The translations under genes and the position numbers were made by a program. From Spirochaetales bacterium (lineage in GTDB: Bacteria; Spirochaetota; Spirochaetia; Treponematales; Treponemataceae): 64,000 bases of DNA. Below, in pieces: positions 33,716 to 43,400 of this stretch. Each line of letters starts with the position of its first letter. Within the stretch, counting starts at the first letter, position 1. The stretch lies in contig JAQXNX010000003.1 in NCBI GenBank assembly GCA_029098225.1, positions 1-64,000 on the forward strand. Direction: 5' to 3'. Under the pieces are notes generated by a model. That model was not told where the DNA came from. It worked only from the letters and a program-made list of their open reading frames with translations, and made no database searches.

Positions 33716-35605
33716 CTATTTTTTGTTTTTTAGTCTGGATTTTTTTTCAGAGTGCTTTTTTTTGCCTTTTTTGCCCTTATGCTTTTTTCTTTCCGAAGGA
33801 ATATAGTCATAAGCCTCAAAATTCTTATGGAAAATTGAATTTGTTATGAAAATAAAAATCAGACAGCTGTAAGCAAAATAATTTCCAAGCATAGAAAATA
33901 CAGTTTCTTTATGTTCATAAATCGGAATGTCTGTTGCAAGTGCATTTGCTGTAAATAAAGGCTGTTCTGCAATTATTTTTCCAGTTGGATCTACAACAAC
34001 CGAATAGCCTGAGTTTGTTGAGCGCACAAGAGTTGTTCTGTATTCAATAGCTCTGTAAGAAGCAATTACAAAGTGCTGGATTTCACTTGATTTTTTAAGA
34101 GACCATGAATCATCACTTATGTTTACAAAAAGCTCCGCACCACCTTTAAATAACGGCCGCATAATATCTGTAAAAGCATCATCAAAGCAGATAGGAACTG
34201 CGAATTTTACCGATGGTATGGAATTCTGTTCTTCAAGGAAAGATTTTGTTAAATCAATAGTTTTGTATGCAGAAGGCGAATCTGGTAAAAGTTGAGTGCA
34301 GGGAACTTCAAAATAAACATACTGATCGCCGGGAACATAACCTGCAGAAATTTTAAGCATCTTTTTAAGAAATGCATTTATAACTTTTGTATTTGAAAAA
34401 GGAATTACTTCTGCAAAAGGAACAAGATGATTTTTTGCATAATAGCCTCTGTAATGTGCTCTGGAATCAAAAATATGTGCTACATTGTAATATTTTAGCG
34501 TTTCACTATTTTTTGCATAAATTCCGCCTGCTAAAAATGGTGTATCGCATTGTGCTATAAACGGAATAAGAGGATCTTCCAGAGGAAATTCCATATAATA
34601 AGCCATTGCAGAAGGAAATGAACGTTTTAAGCAGCCTTCGCTCCAGATTATAAGCTGGCATTTTTTATTCTGTGCATTAAGCTTGTCAAGCTGTTCTCTG
34701 GTTAATTGCTCTGAATTTAATACAGAAATGTAATCTGTAGCCATTTTCCATGGGTCTTCATTCTGCTGAACCATAATTGCAGTAAGAGATTTTTTTGGCA
34801 CCCAGTTTTTATGAATTTTATAGTTTCCATAAATTAAAATTAAAATACAAAAAGCGGTCCAGGAAATTGCAGCTGTATAAAAACTCTGAATTCGTTCTTC
34901 TGTTCCCGCAGGGGCAAGCAGAAAACGTTTCCATGAAAAATAGAATTTTCCTCTGGTTAAAAAGTCAAAAAGTTTTGAATAAAAAAGTTTTGAAAAGAAC
35001 TTGTCATCATTGCAAAAGAAAAATTCAGAAATAATTGCCGAAGTAAAAGCAACAAAGAAAGAAATTCCGTAGGTTCCCGTTATATCTGCAATTTGCGTAA
35101 GAACCGGGAATTTGTACATTGTAGAAGAAATTGTTCCCCACGGATAGCCTAAAAAGCCTGAAGATTTAAACCACTCGTATCCTACCCAGACAATGGCAAA
35201 ATATATGCATCTGAAAAACGAGGTTTGATAAAATGGTTTGTATAACTGATAAGTTCTTAATTTGTTTTTTGAACTGTTTTCTGAAAAAACAACATAGAAC
35301 AAAAATCCGAAAATTCCACCAATTCCGCCGGTTCCTAAAGCAGAAGCGCCGAGTGTGAATAAAGCAAAATCCTTAAAATATGCAAGCCAGAAGCTTGAAA
35401 GAAGATGTGTTACAAGAGTATTTGTAAAACCTGCAAAAAATGCCTGTCTGTAAGATTCAGATAGTTTAAATGCTTTGTATAAAGGAATAAGTGCAATAAA
35501 ACCTATAAGCGGCTGACCAAACGAAAACAGTTCATTTGGAATAGCCAGCGATAGTAAAACAGATGAAAAAACTGAGTAAAAAAAAACTTGTAAATTTGGT
35601 TTCAT
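33716..35605 (-). CDS. lnt: Apolipoprotein N-acyltransferase
   Basis: Lnt adds the third acyl chain to lipoproteins at the outer face of the cytoplasmic membrane. At least six membrane helices cover residues 1-260. A nitrilase-fold domain follows with the catalytic triad in IWSEGC (Glu), YAKNHLVPFAE (Lys) and VPICFDDAF (Cys; usually CYE). A final membrane helix is at about 585-605. The C-terminal 28 residues are almost all Lys/Arg/Ser. At 629 aa it is about 100 longer than the E. coli enzyme, partly from this tail and an insertion in the membrane half. The many lipoproteins in the window fit its presence. Confidence 0.92.
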   Translation of the reverse strand: MKPNLQVFFYSVFSSVLLSLAIPNELFSFGQPLIGFIALIPLYKAFKLSESYRQAFFAGFTNTLVTHLLSSFWLAYFKDFALFTLGASALGTGGIGGIFGFLFYVVFSENSSKNKLRTYQLYKPFYQTSFFRCIYFAIVWVGYEWFKSSGFLGYPWGTISSTMYKFPVLTQIADITGTYGISFFVAFTSAIISEFFFCNDDKFFSKLFYSKLFDFLTRGKFYFSWKRFLLAPAGTEERIQSFYTAAISWTAFCILILIYGNYKIHKNWVPKKSLTAIMVQQNEDPWKMATDYISVLNSEQLTREQLDKLNAQNKKCQLIIWSEGCLKRSFPSAMAYYMEFPLEDPLIPFIAQCDTPFLAGGIYAKNSETLKYYNVAHIFDSRAHYRGYYAKNHLVPFAEVIPFSNTKVINAFLKKMLKISAGYVPGDQYVYFEVPCTQLLPDSPSAYKTIDLTKSFLEEQNSIPSVKFAVPICFDDAFTDIMRPLFKGGAELFVNISDDSWSLKKSSEIQHFVIASYRAIEYRTTLVRSTNSGYSVVVDPTGKIIAEQPLFTANALATDIPIYEHKETVFSMLGNYFAYSCLIFIFITNSIFHKNFEAYDYIPSERKKHKGKKGKKKHSEKKSRLKNKK

Positions 35606-35673
35606 TATTATATTATTTAATAATATACTTGATAAAAATTCTAGTCAATTAAAAATAATTTGGGGGGATTGGA

Positions 35674-36852
35674 TTGAAGGCGGTTAATGACGCTCACGAA
35701 AAAGAATATCAGAAGCAACCTGATATTGTCGGAAGGGCACCCGGACGTTTTCATCTGATTGGAGAACATTCGTGGTTTTTTAAAGATAAAACCTTATCAA
35801 TGGCAGTTAATTTACCTGTCTATGTTGCTATTTCAAAAAGAGACGATTCTAATCTGCATTTTTATTTCCATCAGTTTGATGACAGAAAAAAAGCGACGGT
35901 AACTACACTCAAAATAAAAAAAGAAGACCGATGGGCAAATGTTGTAAAAGCAATGCTTTTTGGTTTTACTTCAGGTGGTTTTCAATTATGCGGAATGGAT
36001 ATTACAATTTATTCCGAAATTTTACCTTCGGCAGGTTTTGGTATAACTTCTGCAATAAAGGCTGCTACTGTTTTTACTGTAAATAAACTTTTAGGTTTTA
36101 ATTGTTCAGATGCGCAGCTTCTAAGTGTAATAGAGCGTGGCAATAAAAGATTCCTTGGCGTAAATAATTATATTTCAGATAATTATACGGCAATGTTTGC
36201 CAAGAAAAATAATCTTCTTTTAACTGATCATTTTAAAAATTCCTGGGATTATATCTCATTTGCCTTTGAAAGTAAAAAAATATTTCTTGTGGATACAAAA
36301 GTTCCTCGTGTTACAATCTGGAACGAAGAATCTATTTTTGAGCCTGAAAATGTACTTTTGCTTGGTGATTTAAGGGAAACAAAGCCAAATGTTTATGGCG
36401 GCTGGAAATATGAGGATAATGTTACAGAGATTAACGAAGTACTTTCAGTTGTCAGTGAAGAAAAAAGACGCCGGCTTCTTTCTGTAATGAGAGAGCATCA
36501 GGATATTCTGGATGCCAGAGACGGAATTGAAAAGGGGGATTTTTTTAAATTTGCACGTGCTGTAAATCATAGTCATGAAACAATGCGCGATTTATATAAT
36601 ATTTCGTGTCCTGAAATTGACTGGATTTTAAAACGTGTAAACGAACTTGAACCTAATCTTGATTTTGTAACTCAGCCGGTAACCTGTGGAAGAATTACCG
36701 GAAAGGGATTCGGACGCTGTCTGTATGCTATTATCCGTGATGAAGATGAAGAAAAATTTAAGTCAAAGATAACTGAATTTGAAAAGATTTTTGGATTCCA
36801 TCCGGAAGTTTATGAAGTTACGGCAAGTGATGGAGTTTCTCTGGTACTTTAA
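35674..36852 (+). CDS. Galactokinase-like GHMP kinase with altered sugar-binding motif
   Basis: GHMP-superfamily small-molecule kinase most like galactokinase. The N-terminal signature reads PGRFHLIGEHSWFF where galactokinases have GRVNLIGEHTDYN; the Asp that contacts galactose is replaced by Trp. The phosphate-binding motif is ILPSAGFGITSAIKAA instead of a PxxxGLSSSA type, and the catalytic-Asp region reads NNYISDNYTAMFA. The C-terminal GHMP motif is present as ITGKGFGRCLYAII. It starts with TTG at 35674 after a GGGGGGA ribosome site. It heads a plus-strand run with surE and two repeat proteins. The true substrate is uncertain, hence no gene symbol. Confidence 0.8.
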   Translation: MKAVNDAHEKEYQKQPDIVGRAPGRFHLIGEHSWFFKDKTLSMAVNLPVYVAISKRDDSNLHFYFHQFDDRKKATVTTLKIKKEDRWANVVKAMLFGFTSGGFQLCGMDITIYSEILPSAGFGITSAIKAATVFTVNKLLGFNCSDAQLLSVIERGNKRFLGVNNYISDNYTAMFAKKNNLLLTDHFKNSWDYISFAFESKKIFLVDTKVPRVTIWNEESIFEPENVLLLGDLRETKPNVYGGWKYEDNVTEINEVLSVVSEEKRRRLLSVMREHQDILDARDGIEKGDFFKFARAVNHSHETMRDLYNISCPEIDWILKRVNELEPNLDFVTQPVTCGRITGKGFGRCLYAIIRDEDEEKFKSKITEFEKIFGFHPEVYEVTASDGVSLVL

Positions 36853-36886
36853 TAAAAAGTGCTCATATAAAAATGGGGTGGGATAA

Positions 36887-37663
36887 TTGAATATTCTTAT
36901 CACAAATGATGATGGAATTTTTGCCGAAGGTATAAATATTCTCAGCGAAACTCTTTCTGCAAAGCATAATGTTTTTGTAGTTGCACCTCATACAAACCGC
37001 TCTGCAGTAAGCCATCACATAAATATGACAGACTCACTGGACATTCAAAAAATTAAAGACAATTATTATTCTGTAACCGGTTTTCCCGTTGACTGTATAA
37101 GTGTAGGCTTAAAAAGTGATTTAATTTCCTGTAAAATAGATGCTGTAGTTTCTGGAATTAACTGCGGTGCAAATATGGGAACTGATATAATTTATTCAGG
37201 CACCTGTGCCGCTGCCCGACAGGCAGTTTTAGACGGTTATCCTGCAATAGCTCTTAGTCTGGCTCCTGCAAATTGGGAAAAAGCAAGATCAGAAGGATTA
37301 AAATATAAAACACTTGCAGATTTTGCTTTAAATAATCTTGAAACTTTAGTTTCTTTAAGTGCAGATTCTCTGGATAATGCAAAGGCTTTTGTAAATGTAA
37401 ATGCAGATTCCCTTGATTCCTACAAAGGCGTGTATTTATGTAAATCTCTATGTGCAAGAAAATATGGAGATAAGGTAGTTGTTAATTCTTTAGAAAAAGA
37501 CGGAAATAAATTCACTTCAAAATTTGTTCCCGGCTTTTTAGAACAGAATTATGAAATTGAAACAGATGCCGCCCAATGTAAAAATGGGAATGTTTGTATT
37601 TCAAAAGTTTTATGTGAGCCAGTTTGTGTTCAAATAGTGGACGGTATTGAATTTAAATTGTAA
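36887..37663 (+). CDS. surE: 5'/3'-nucleotidase SurE
   Basis: SurE is a divalent-metal nucleotidase and exopolyphosphatase of stress survival. Metal ligands are visible in MNILITNDDGIFAEG (Asp-Asp), APHTNRSAVSH (Ser) and VSGINCGANMGTDIIYSGT (Asn). The 258-aa length is typical. It starts with TTG at 36887 after a GGGGTGGGA ribosome site, similar to the kinase upstream. The spacing of 34 nt suggests an operon with the GHMP kinase and the downstream TPR genes. Confidence 0.95.
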   Translation: MNILITNDDGIFAEGINILSETLSAKHNVFVVAPHTNRSAVSHHINMTDSLDIQKIKDNYYSVTGFPVDCISVGLKSDLISCKIDAVVSGINCGANMGTDIIYSGTCAAARQAVLDGYPAIALSLAPANWEKARSEGLKYKTLADFALNNLETLVSLSADSLDNAKAFVNVNADSLDSYKGVYLCKSLCARKYGDKVVVNSLEKDGNKFTSKFVPGFLEQNYEIETDAAQCKNGNVCISKVLCEPVCVQIVDGIEFKL

Positions 37664-37689
37664 ACTATAAGAAAGAGGTTGGGTGGGAA

Positions 37690-38370
37690 ATGACCGATAA
37701 AATTTTATCTCAGGGAATAGATTTCTATTCAAAAAAAGACTATGCAAAGTCTCTGGCTTTCTTTCTGGCTCTTCCATCAGATTCTGGCGCAGATAAAAAT
37801 GAAATTGCGTACTATCTGGGTCTTTGCTACACAAAACTTCATAAATATGATGATGCACTTTTGTATCTTGAACAGGTTGTAACTTCTGGTTCTCATCTTG
37901 AACGGACTCTTCAATGCCGTTTTCTGCTTGCGGTAATTTATGCTATTTCCGGAAGAAAAAGACTTGCAGATTTTGAACTTAATAAGCTTTTAGAAACAGG
38001 CTATATGACAGCTTCTGTTTATGCCGCTATTGCTTATGTTGCCTGGGAACAAAAAGATACTCAGAGATGTCTTGATTATTATGAGCGTTCACTGGCGACA
38101 GATCCTGATAATGTTTCTTCTCTTAATGGACTTGGATATGTGCTTGCCTGCGAAGAAAAAGATTTAACCAGAGCGCTTTCTTTGTGTAAACAGGCTGTAA
38201 AGATAACTCCAAATTCTGCTGCCTGTCTGGATTCTTTAGGCTGGGTTTATTATAAACTCGGTTTATATGATGATGCCATGCAATATCTTTCTCAAGCCGA
38301 AAAAATCGATACAGAAAGTGTTGAAATTGCTAATCATATAAAATCTGTTTTATTAAAGGCAGGGCGATAG
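37690..38370 (+). CDS. TPR-repeat protein
   Basis: A 226-aa protein made of about five tetratricopeptide repeats (YLGLCYTKLHKYDDALLYLE; CLDYYERSLATDPDNVSSLN; SLGWVYYKLGLYDDAMQYLS). There is no signal peptide, so it is probably cytoplasmic unless exported by another route. A GGTGGGA ribosome site precedes the ATG. Its stop codon overlaps the GTG start of the next gene (TAGTG), so the two are translationally coupled. Probably a scaffold for that partner. Confidence 0.85.
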   Translation: MTDKILSQGIDFYSKKDYAKSLAFFLALPSDSGADKNEIAYYLGLCYTKLHKYDDALLYLEQVVTSGSHLERTLQCRFLLAVIYAISGRKRLADFELNKLLETGYMTASVYAAIAYVAWEQKDTQRCLDYYERSLATDPDNVSSLNGLGYVLACEEKDLTRALSLCKQAVKITPNSAACLDSLGWVYYKLGLYDDAMQYLSQAEKIDTESVEIANHIKSVLLKAGR

Positions 38371-40445
38371 TGAAGAAAAATAAAATCCATCATAAAATTT
38401 TATTTGTTTTTTCTTTCTTTTTTTTGTGTGCAACTGCTATTCCGCAGACCACTGATTCTGCCGGAATGACAATTCCTGCTGATCGAATCCGAACAGGTAA
38501 TGAGGGCCTTGCTTCTGATGCATTCAGGCTTGGAGTTCAGGCTTATTACAGAGGTGCGTTTAATGAGGCTGTAGTTCAGTTTGAAACTGCACTTTCTTAT
38601 CTGCCAAACGATAATCTTATTCTGGACTGGCTTGGAAAAAGCTATTATAAAACAGGACTTGAAGGTAGTGCTTTAAGTTACTGGCAGTCAGCTGTTAATA
38701 ACGGCTACGGCGGATTACTGCTTCAGAATAAAATTGAAATTGTACGAGAACGTCGGGTTACAGGTGATTCAGAAGATAAACTTTTAAGACTTTCAGAAGC
38801 AGGAAGTTTTTCGGGCTTATTTAATAATAATTTAGTTTTTAGTGGTCCTGTTTCTGTGCAGCCTAATTACGACGGAACTTTATGGGTAGTTGCCTATAAT
38901 TCCAACGAAATTGTTCTTATAAATCAAAATGGAAAAATAATTGATAGAATTGAAGGACCAATAAACGGTTTTGACAGACCAAGCGATATTCTGCGTCTTC
39001 ATGACGGGCGTCTTCTTGTAAGTGAATTTGCGGGAGACAGATTAAGCCTTCTTTCTTCAAACGGGCATTTTGAAAAATACATAGGTCAAAAAGGAAGAAT
39101 GCTTGGAGGTCTTGTTGGACCATTGTATATAGCCCAGGATTATCTGGAACGAATTTATGTTACAGATTATGGTAACAGACGCGTAGACGTTTATGACAAA
39201 GATGGAGAACCTGTCTTTTACTTTGGCGGCGCACAGGCTGGTTTTGAAGGCTTAAAAGGTCCTACAGGAATTGCAATTGTTGATGATTTTGTTTTTGTCG
39301 CAGATGATTATTCAGGCTGCGTATATCAGTTTGACCGTTCTGGAAATTTCCTGCGTGAACTGGTAGAGAAGGGAACTTTCTCTCATCCCGAGGCAATAAA
39401 AGTCTGGAATGATAAGCTTGTATTATGTGATTCAAATAAGGTTGTTTCGATTGACTGTAATACAGGTGCGTTGTTTGAATTTGTAAGGACAGGAAATGCG
39501 CCTTCAAGAGTAACAACAGCTAATCCTGATATAAACGGAAATCTTCTGGTTTCTGATTTTACTGCTAATGAAGTTTATGTTATGTCTCAGACACAGGAAC
39601 TTGTGGGGGGACTTTTTGTTCAGATAGAACAGATTGATGCTTCCAAATTTCCTGATGTAACTGTTGAGCTTAGAGTAGAAAACCGCCATCGTCAGCCGCT
39701 GGTAGGTCTGCAGGAAGAAAATTTTTATCTTTCTGAAAATAAACAGCCGGTCACAAATTTACGTATGCTTGGCGCGGCTTCTAATAATACGGTTTCGGAT
39801 ATAACAATTATAATTGACTGTTCAAATAACAGTTTTGTCTATAAAAGTGAAATCGAAACTGCTGTTAAAGAAATTGCACAGAATATGAATGGCGGAACTT
39901 TAAGAATAGTTTCTGCTTCTTCAATTCCGGTTACAGAATATATAGGCCGGCCGGATATGCTCGGTGATTTTAGTCTTTCCGCTTTAAAGAATCCTTCTGC
40001 AAAGATAATTAATGCAGATCTTGCACTGCGACTTGCAGCAAATGATTTAATTAATGCAGAAAAGAAAAGAGCTGTTGTATTAATTACTTCAGGAGAATCT
40101 TCTTCTTATAATTTCCAGAATTATAATATGGCAGAACTTGTTTCTTACATGAATAATAATTCAATAGGCTTTTCTGTTATTCAGGTAAAAGATGTTGCTG
40201 TTTGCGATGAGATTTCTTATATATGCGATAATACTATGGGCGATATTTATTATATATTCAGACCTCAGGGCTTATCTGATGTTGTAAAAGATATTATAGA
40301 AACACCACAGGGAATTTATCAGCTTTCTTATACTTCTTCAATGCAGACAAATTTTGGTACAAAGTATCTTCCTCTCGAAGCAGAAGTTTATCTTTTAAAC
40401 AGAAGCGGTCGTGATGAAACCGGTTATTTTGCACCGCTGCAATAA
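38370..40445 (+). CDS. Exported TPR / beta-propeller (NHL) / VWA-like protein
   Basis: A 691-aa protein with an N-terminal signal peptide (cleavage near CATAIPQ, residue 26). A TPR pair covers residues about 45-110. NHL-type beta-propeller repeats cover about 150-400 (IDRIEGPINGFDRPSDILRL; YITDYGNRRVDVY-like repeats). A von Willebrand A-like domain covers about 460-640, with a partial MIDAS (ITIIIDCSNNS). These folds mediate protein or glycan binding. It starts with GTG overlapping the previous stop. Its end is 1 nt from the end of the convergent DinB-fusion ORF, with no terminator visible between. Confidence 0.85.
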   Translation: MKKNKIHHKILFVFSFFFLCATAIPQTTDSAGMTIPADRIRTGNEGLASDAFRLGVQAYYRGAFNEAVVQFETALSYLPNDNLILDWLGKSYYKTGLEGSALSYWQSAVNNGYGGLLLQNKIEIVRERRVTGDSEDKLLRLSEAGSFSGLFNNNLVFSGPVSVQPNYDGTLWVVAYNSNEIVLINQNGKIIDRIEGPINGFDRPSDILRLHDGRLLVSEFAGDRLSLLSSNGHFEKYIGQKGRMLGGLVGPLYIAQDYLERIYVTDYGNRRVDVYDKDGEPVFYFGGAQAGFEGLKGPTGIAIVDDFVFVADDYSGCVYQFDRSGNFLRELVEKGTFSHPEAIKVWNDKLVLCDSNKVVSIDCNTGALFEFVRTGNAPSRVTTANPDINGNLLVSDFTANEVYVMSQTQELVGGLFVQIEQIDASKFPDVTVELRVENRHRQPLVGLQEENFYLSENKQPVTNLRMLGAASNNTVSDITIIIDCSNNSFVYKSEIETAVKEIAQNMNGGTLRIVSASSIPVTEYIGRPDMLGDFSLSALKNPSAKIINADLALRLAANDLINAEKKRAVVLITSGESSSYNFQNYNMAELVSYMNNNSIGFSVIQVKDVAVCDEISYICDNTMGDIYYIFRPQGLSDVVKDIIETPQGIYQLSYTSSMQTNFGTKYLPLEAEVYLLNRSGRDETGYFAPLQ

Positions 40446-40446
40446 T

Positions 40447-43400
40447 TTAGAATTCAAGTTTTCCACCAAACGTAAGAGACATAAATGCGGTCATTTTTTC
40501 GCTGTCTGTAATTGTAAAGATTGTATTGACAAGAGAAGTTGTTGCAAAGTTTTTTATTATTTTTGTTTCTGTTGAATGTTTGTAATCAATTTTCTGATGA
40601 ATAATATTATATGAGCTTCCAATTGTATAGGACAAAGAATCTTTTCTTGTTATATAAAAATTATTTTTGTAATTAAAAATTCCTGTAAGGATTGCCTGAG
40701 TAAGGCTGGAATTTCCATTTCTAGAATAACTTATATTTGCTGTAATATCCCAGATTAAGTCTGTTTGAAGCTGGGCTTCGTTGCCAAAAGAAATAACTGA
40801 TGTATTGTTAAAATAAAGGAATGTTGTCTGGAAAATTTTAAAATTATAGGCTAATAGTCCATTATGTTTTGAATTTGTGTGCGCATAGGGAAATTTCAGC
40901 AGAGAAGAAATTCCCCAGAAGGTTTCATCTTCAATATAAGGATTTAAATTAATTCCTCTGAATTCAATTGAGTTTTTAAGCTGGTAAATATCTGTCTTTT
41001 TTGTAGTATCACGCGAAGCTGAAAATAAAACATTCGAAGGAATAATTATATCTATGTCTTTGTAAAATAACTTTCTTTTGTAAGAAAAATCATAGGTTGA
41101 ATTATATAGTCCGGGAAGATTTTTTCCCTTTTCGCTTTCAAATAATTCATAAAACGGAATTGATTGATAAAAAAATAAACGATCATTCTGGCTGTTAAAT
41201 AATTTGCAGCTTCCTTCTGTATAATCAAGAATTTCTATATTGTCCTGCTGTGTTCGTGCATTTCGTGAAATTCCAAAGCCTAAAGTATAATTTTCAAATG
41301 TAAATGGCAGATCAAGGCCAAGTTGTTCTGAATCTGTGAATAAAGAATTATTTATGGTTGTGTCCTCTGAATTTAAAGAATAAATTATCGAAGGAGTAAA
41401 GACTTCAGTAATTCGTTGAGAAAGTTTTGCAGTATAAGTTTCTGTCTTAATGTGAGATTCTTTCCAGCCGCCCGACAGCTGATTTTTTCCCGAATGTTTA
41501 TATGACTCATCATATGTTTTTTGAGAAGGAAAGTTCAGATCTATTAAATAATTATTATTTTTTCTTTTCTGAGAAAATATAGCTTCTGCAGAAAATGATG
41601 TAGAAAAACATGAATAAGGAATTGTTGATAAATTAAGTACAAAACTGTCGCCCTGATTTTCAATAATATTAAAAAGAGAATATTCAGTTTTTGCTCCCAC
41701 CAGAAAATTAACAGGGAGATTTTGATTCGTTAATGAAAGTTTTGCTTCATCAGTTTTTGAAAGAGTTTTGTCCGTTTTGTTTTGTTGAAAAGCTTCTGAA
41801 AAATCAAGAATAGAAAAAATCGGCTTATCGGTTTTAACAAGATGCCCCGCAGATAAATATTCATTTTCTGTAAACGAAACATTTCCTCCCAGAGTCAGCT
41901 TTAAAATTGTAATTTTGCCATTCAAATTTGAAAGCGTAGAAAAATCATATTTCTTTTGATTCAAAAAAATACTTTCTTCTTCAGGCTTATCTTTTGATTT
42001 TTCAAAAACATCGTTTATAAAAAAAATCTGTTCTGAATCAGCAGAAAGATTAAGATTTTTTATCAGATAGCCTTTATTTAAATAAATTAAATCTTCCTGA
42101 ATAATCTGAAGTTTTATTTTATTTTTTGCATTAAAATCATCATAAATATAGGCTTTGTTTACGGCTGCAGTTAAAGAATCTTTTATGTAAAAACCATTTT
42201 TATTAATTTCTATTCCGCTTCCGAAAGCAGCAAAGTGAGGATTTTCTTCTATGGTTGGAATAAGTCCGGTAAGAGAAAAATCTACATTTAAATAATCAGA
42301 AGGTTTTATAAGCATGCCTGCTGCTAATGAAACATTTCCTTCTGAAAATTCCGGAGAATCTTCTGTGTAGGTAATATAAATTTTATCTGTTTCAGAAATT
42401 GTCTTAGAGAGCTTTACAATTCCGCTTTCTTTTGAATAAAAAGCATATGTATCCTGAATACCGTTTATGTAAACTTTTACTGAATCTTTTGCAGCTGAAT
42501 TTCCAATTAAATAATTCTGCACCTGAGTTAAAGTCTGTACACAAATTAAAAGATCAGACTCATAATCTTTTGAAAGATATATTTCTGGAATTTCTTTTGC
42601 AAATGGAAATTGCGGGCATTCCGCAGCAAAGGTATTTTTGTTTGTAATTTCTGAATAAAATTTTAAAGCACGAAAATAATCATTATTAAGATATGAATGT
42701 TCTTTATAATACGAAGAACATTCATAAGAGGAAATTTCCTGCATTGATTTTTGATTTACAACATAAACCTGTGCATCTTCTTTTGAAATATAAGTATTAC
42801 AGCAAAGAAAAGGAGAAAAGTTTTTTTCATTTTGAATTTTGAGTGCGTTTTCGCCGTTTATTTCTGATATCAGTTCATATTCATAATCTTTAAGTAGAAT
42901 ACTATCTTTAAACTGCTTTTGAATTTTTCCCTTATAAGAATTTTCATCATCATAATCTCCGCATAAATTTTTAATCTGCCCTGCATCCGAGTCTGATAAA
43001 AAAGTTACAAGAATTTTTGGAATTTGATTTTCAATTTTTCCTGATTTTGCTTCCGGTGAAATTAAAATTTTTCTTTCTTTTATAAATATAAAATATTGCG
43101 AGGAATCAAGCTTTTTATATTTATTACCATCCTTATCTAAATATTGTCCGTAAATATTTTCTACATAAATATCTTTTACTTCTGTAAGAATATTTTCAGA
43201 ACCTTTTGGAAAAATAAATTCTGTTCCATATAAAAATTGATCGGGTTTTAAATACGACTGCTGGACTTCGTTCATTCCATAATAAGTTTTAGAAACTGTT
43301 TTTGAATTTTCGTAATCGGCCATAAAATCAAAAAATAAATTTTCGGATGTATTTGAAAAATGACCTTCTACGCCTGGTGAAAATTTATTTCCTGAATAAG

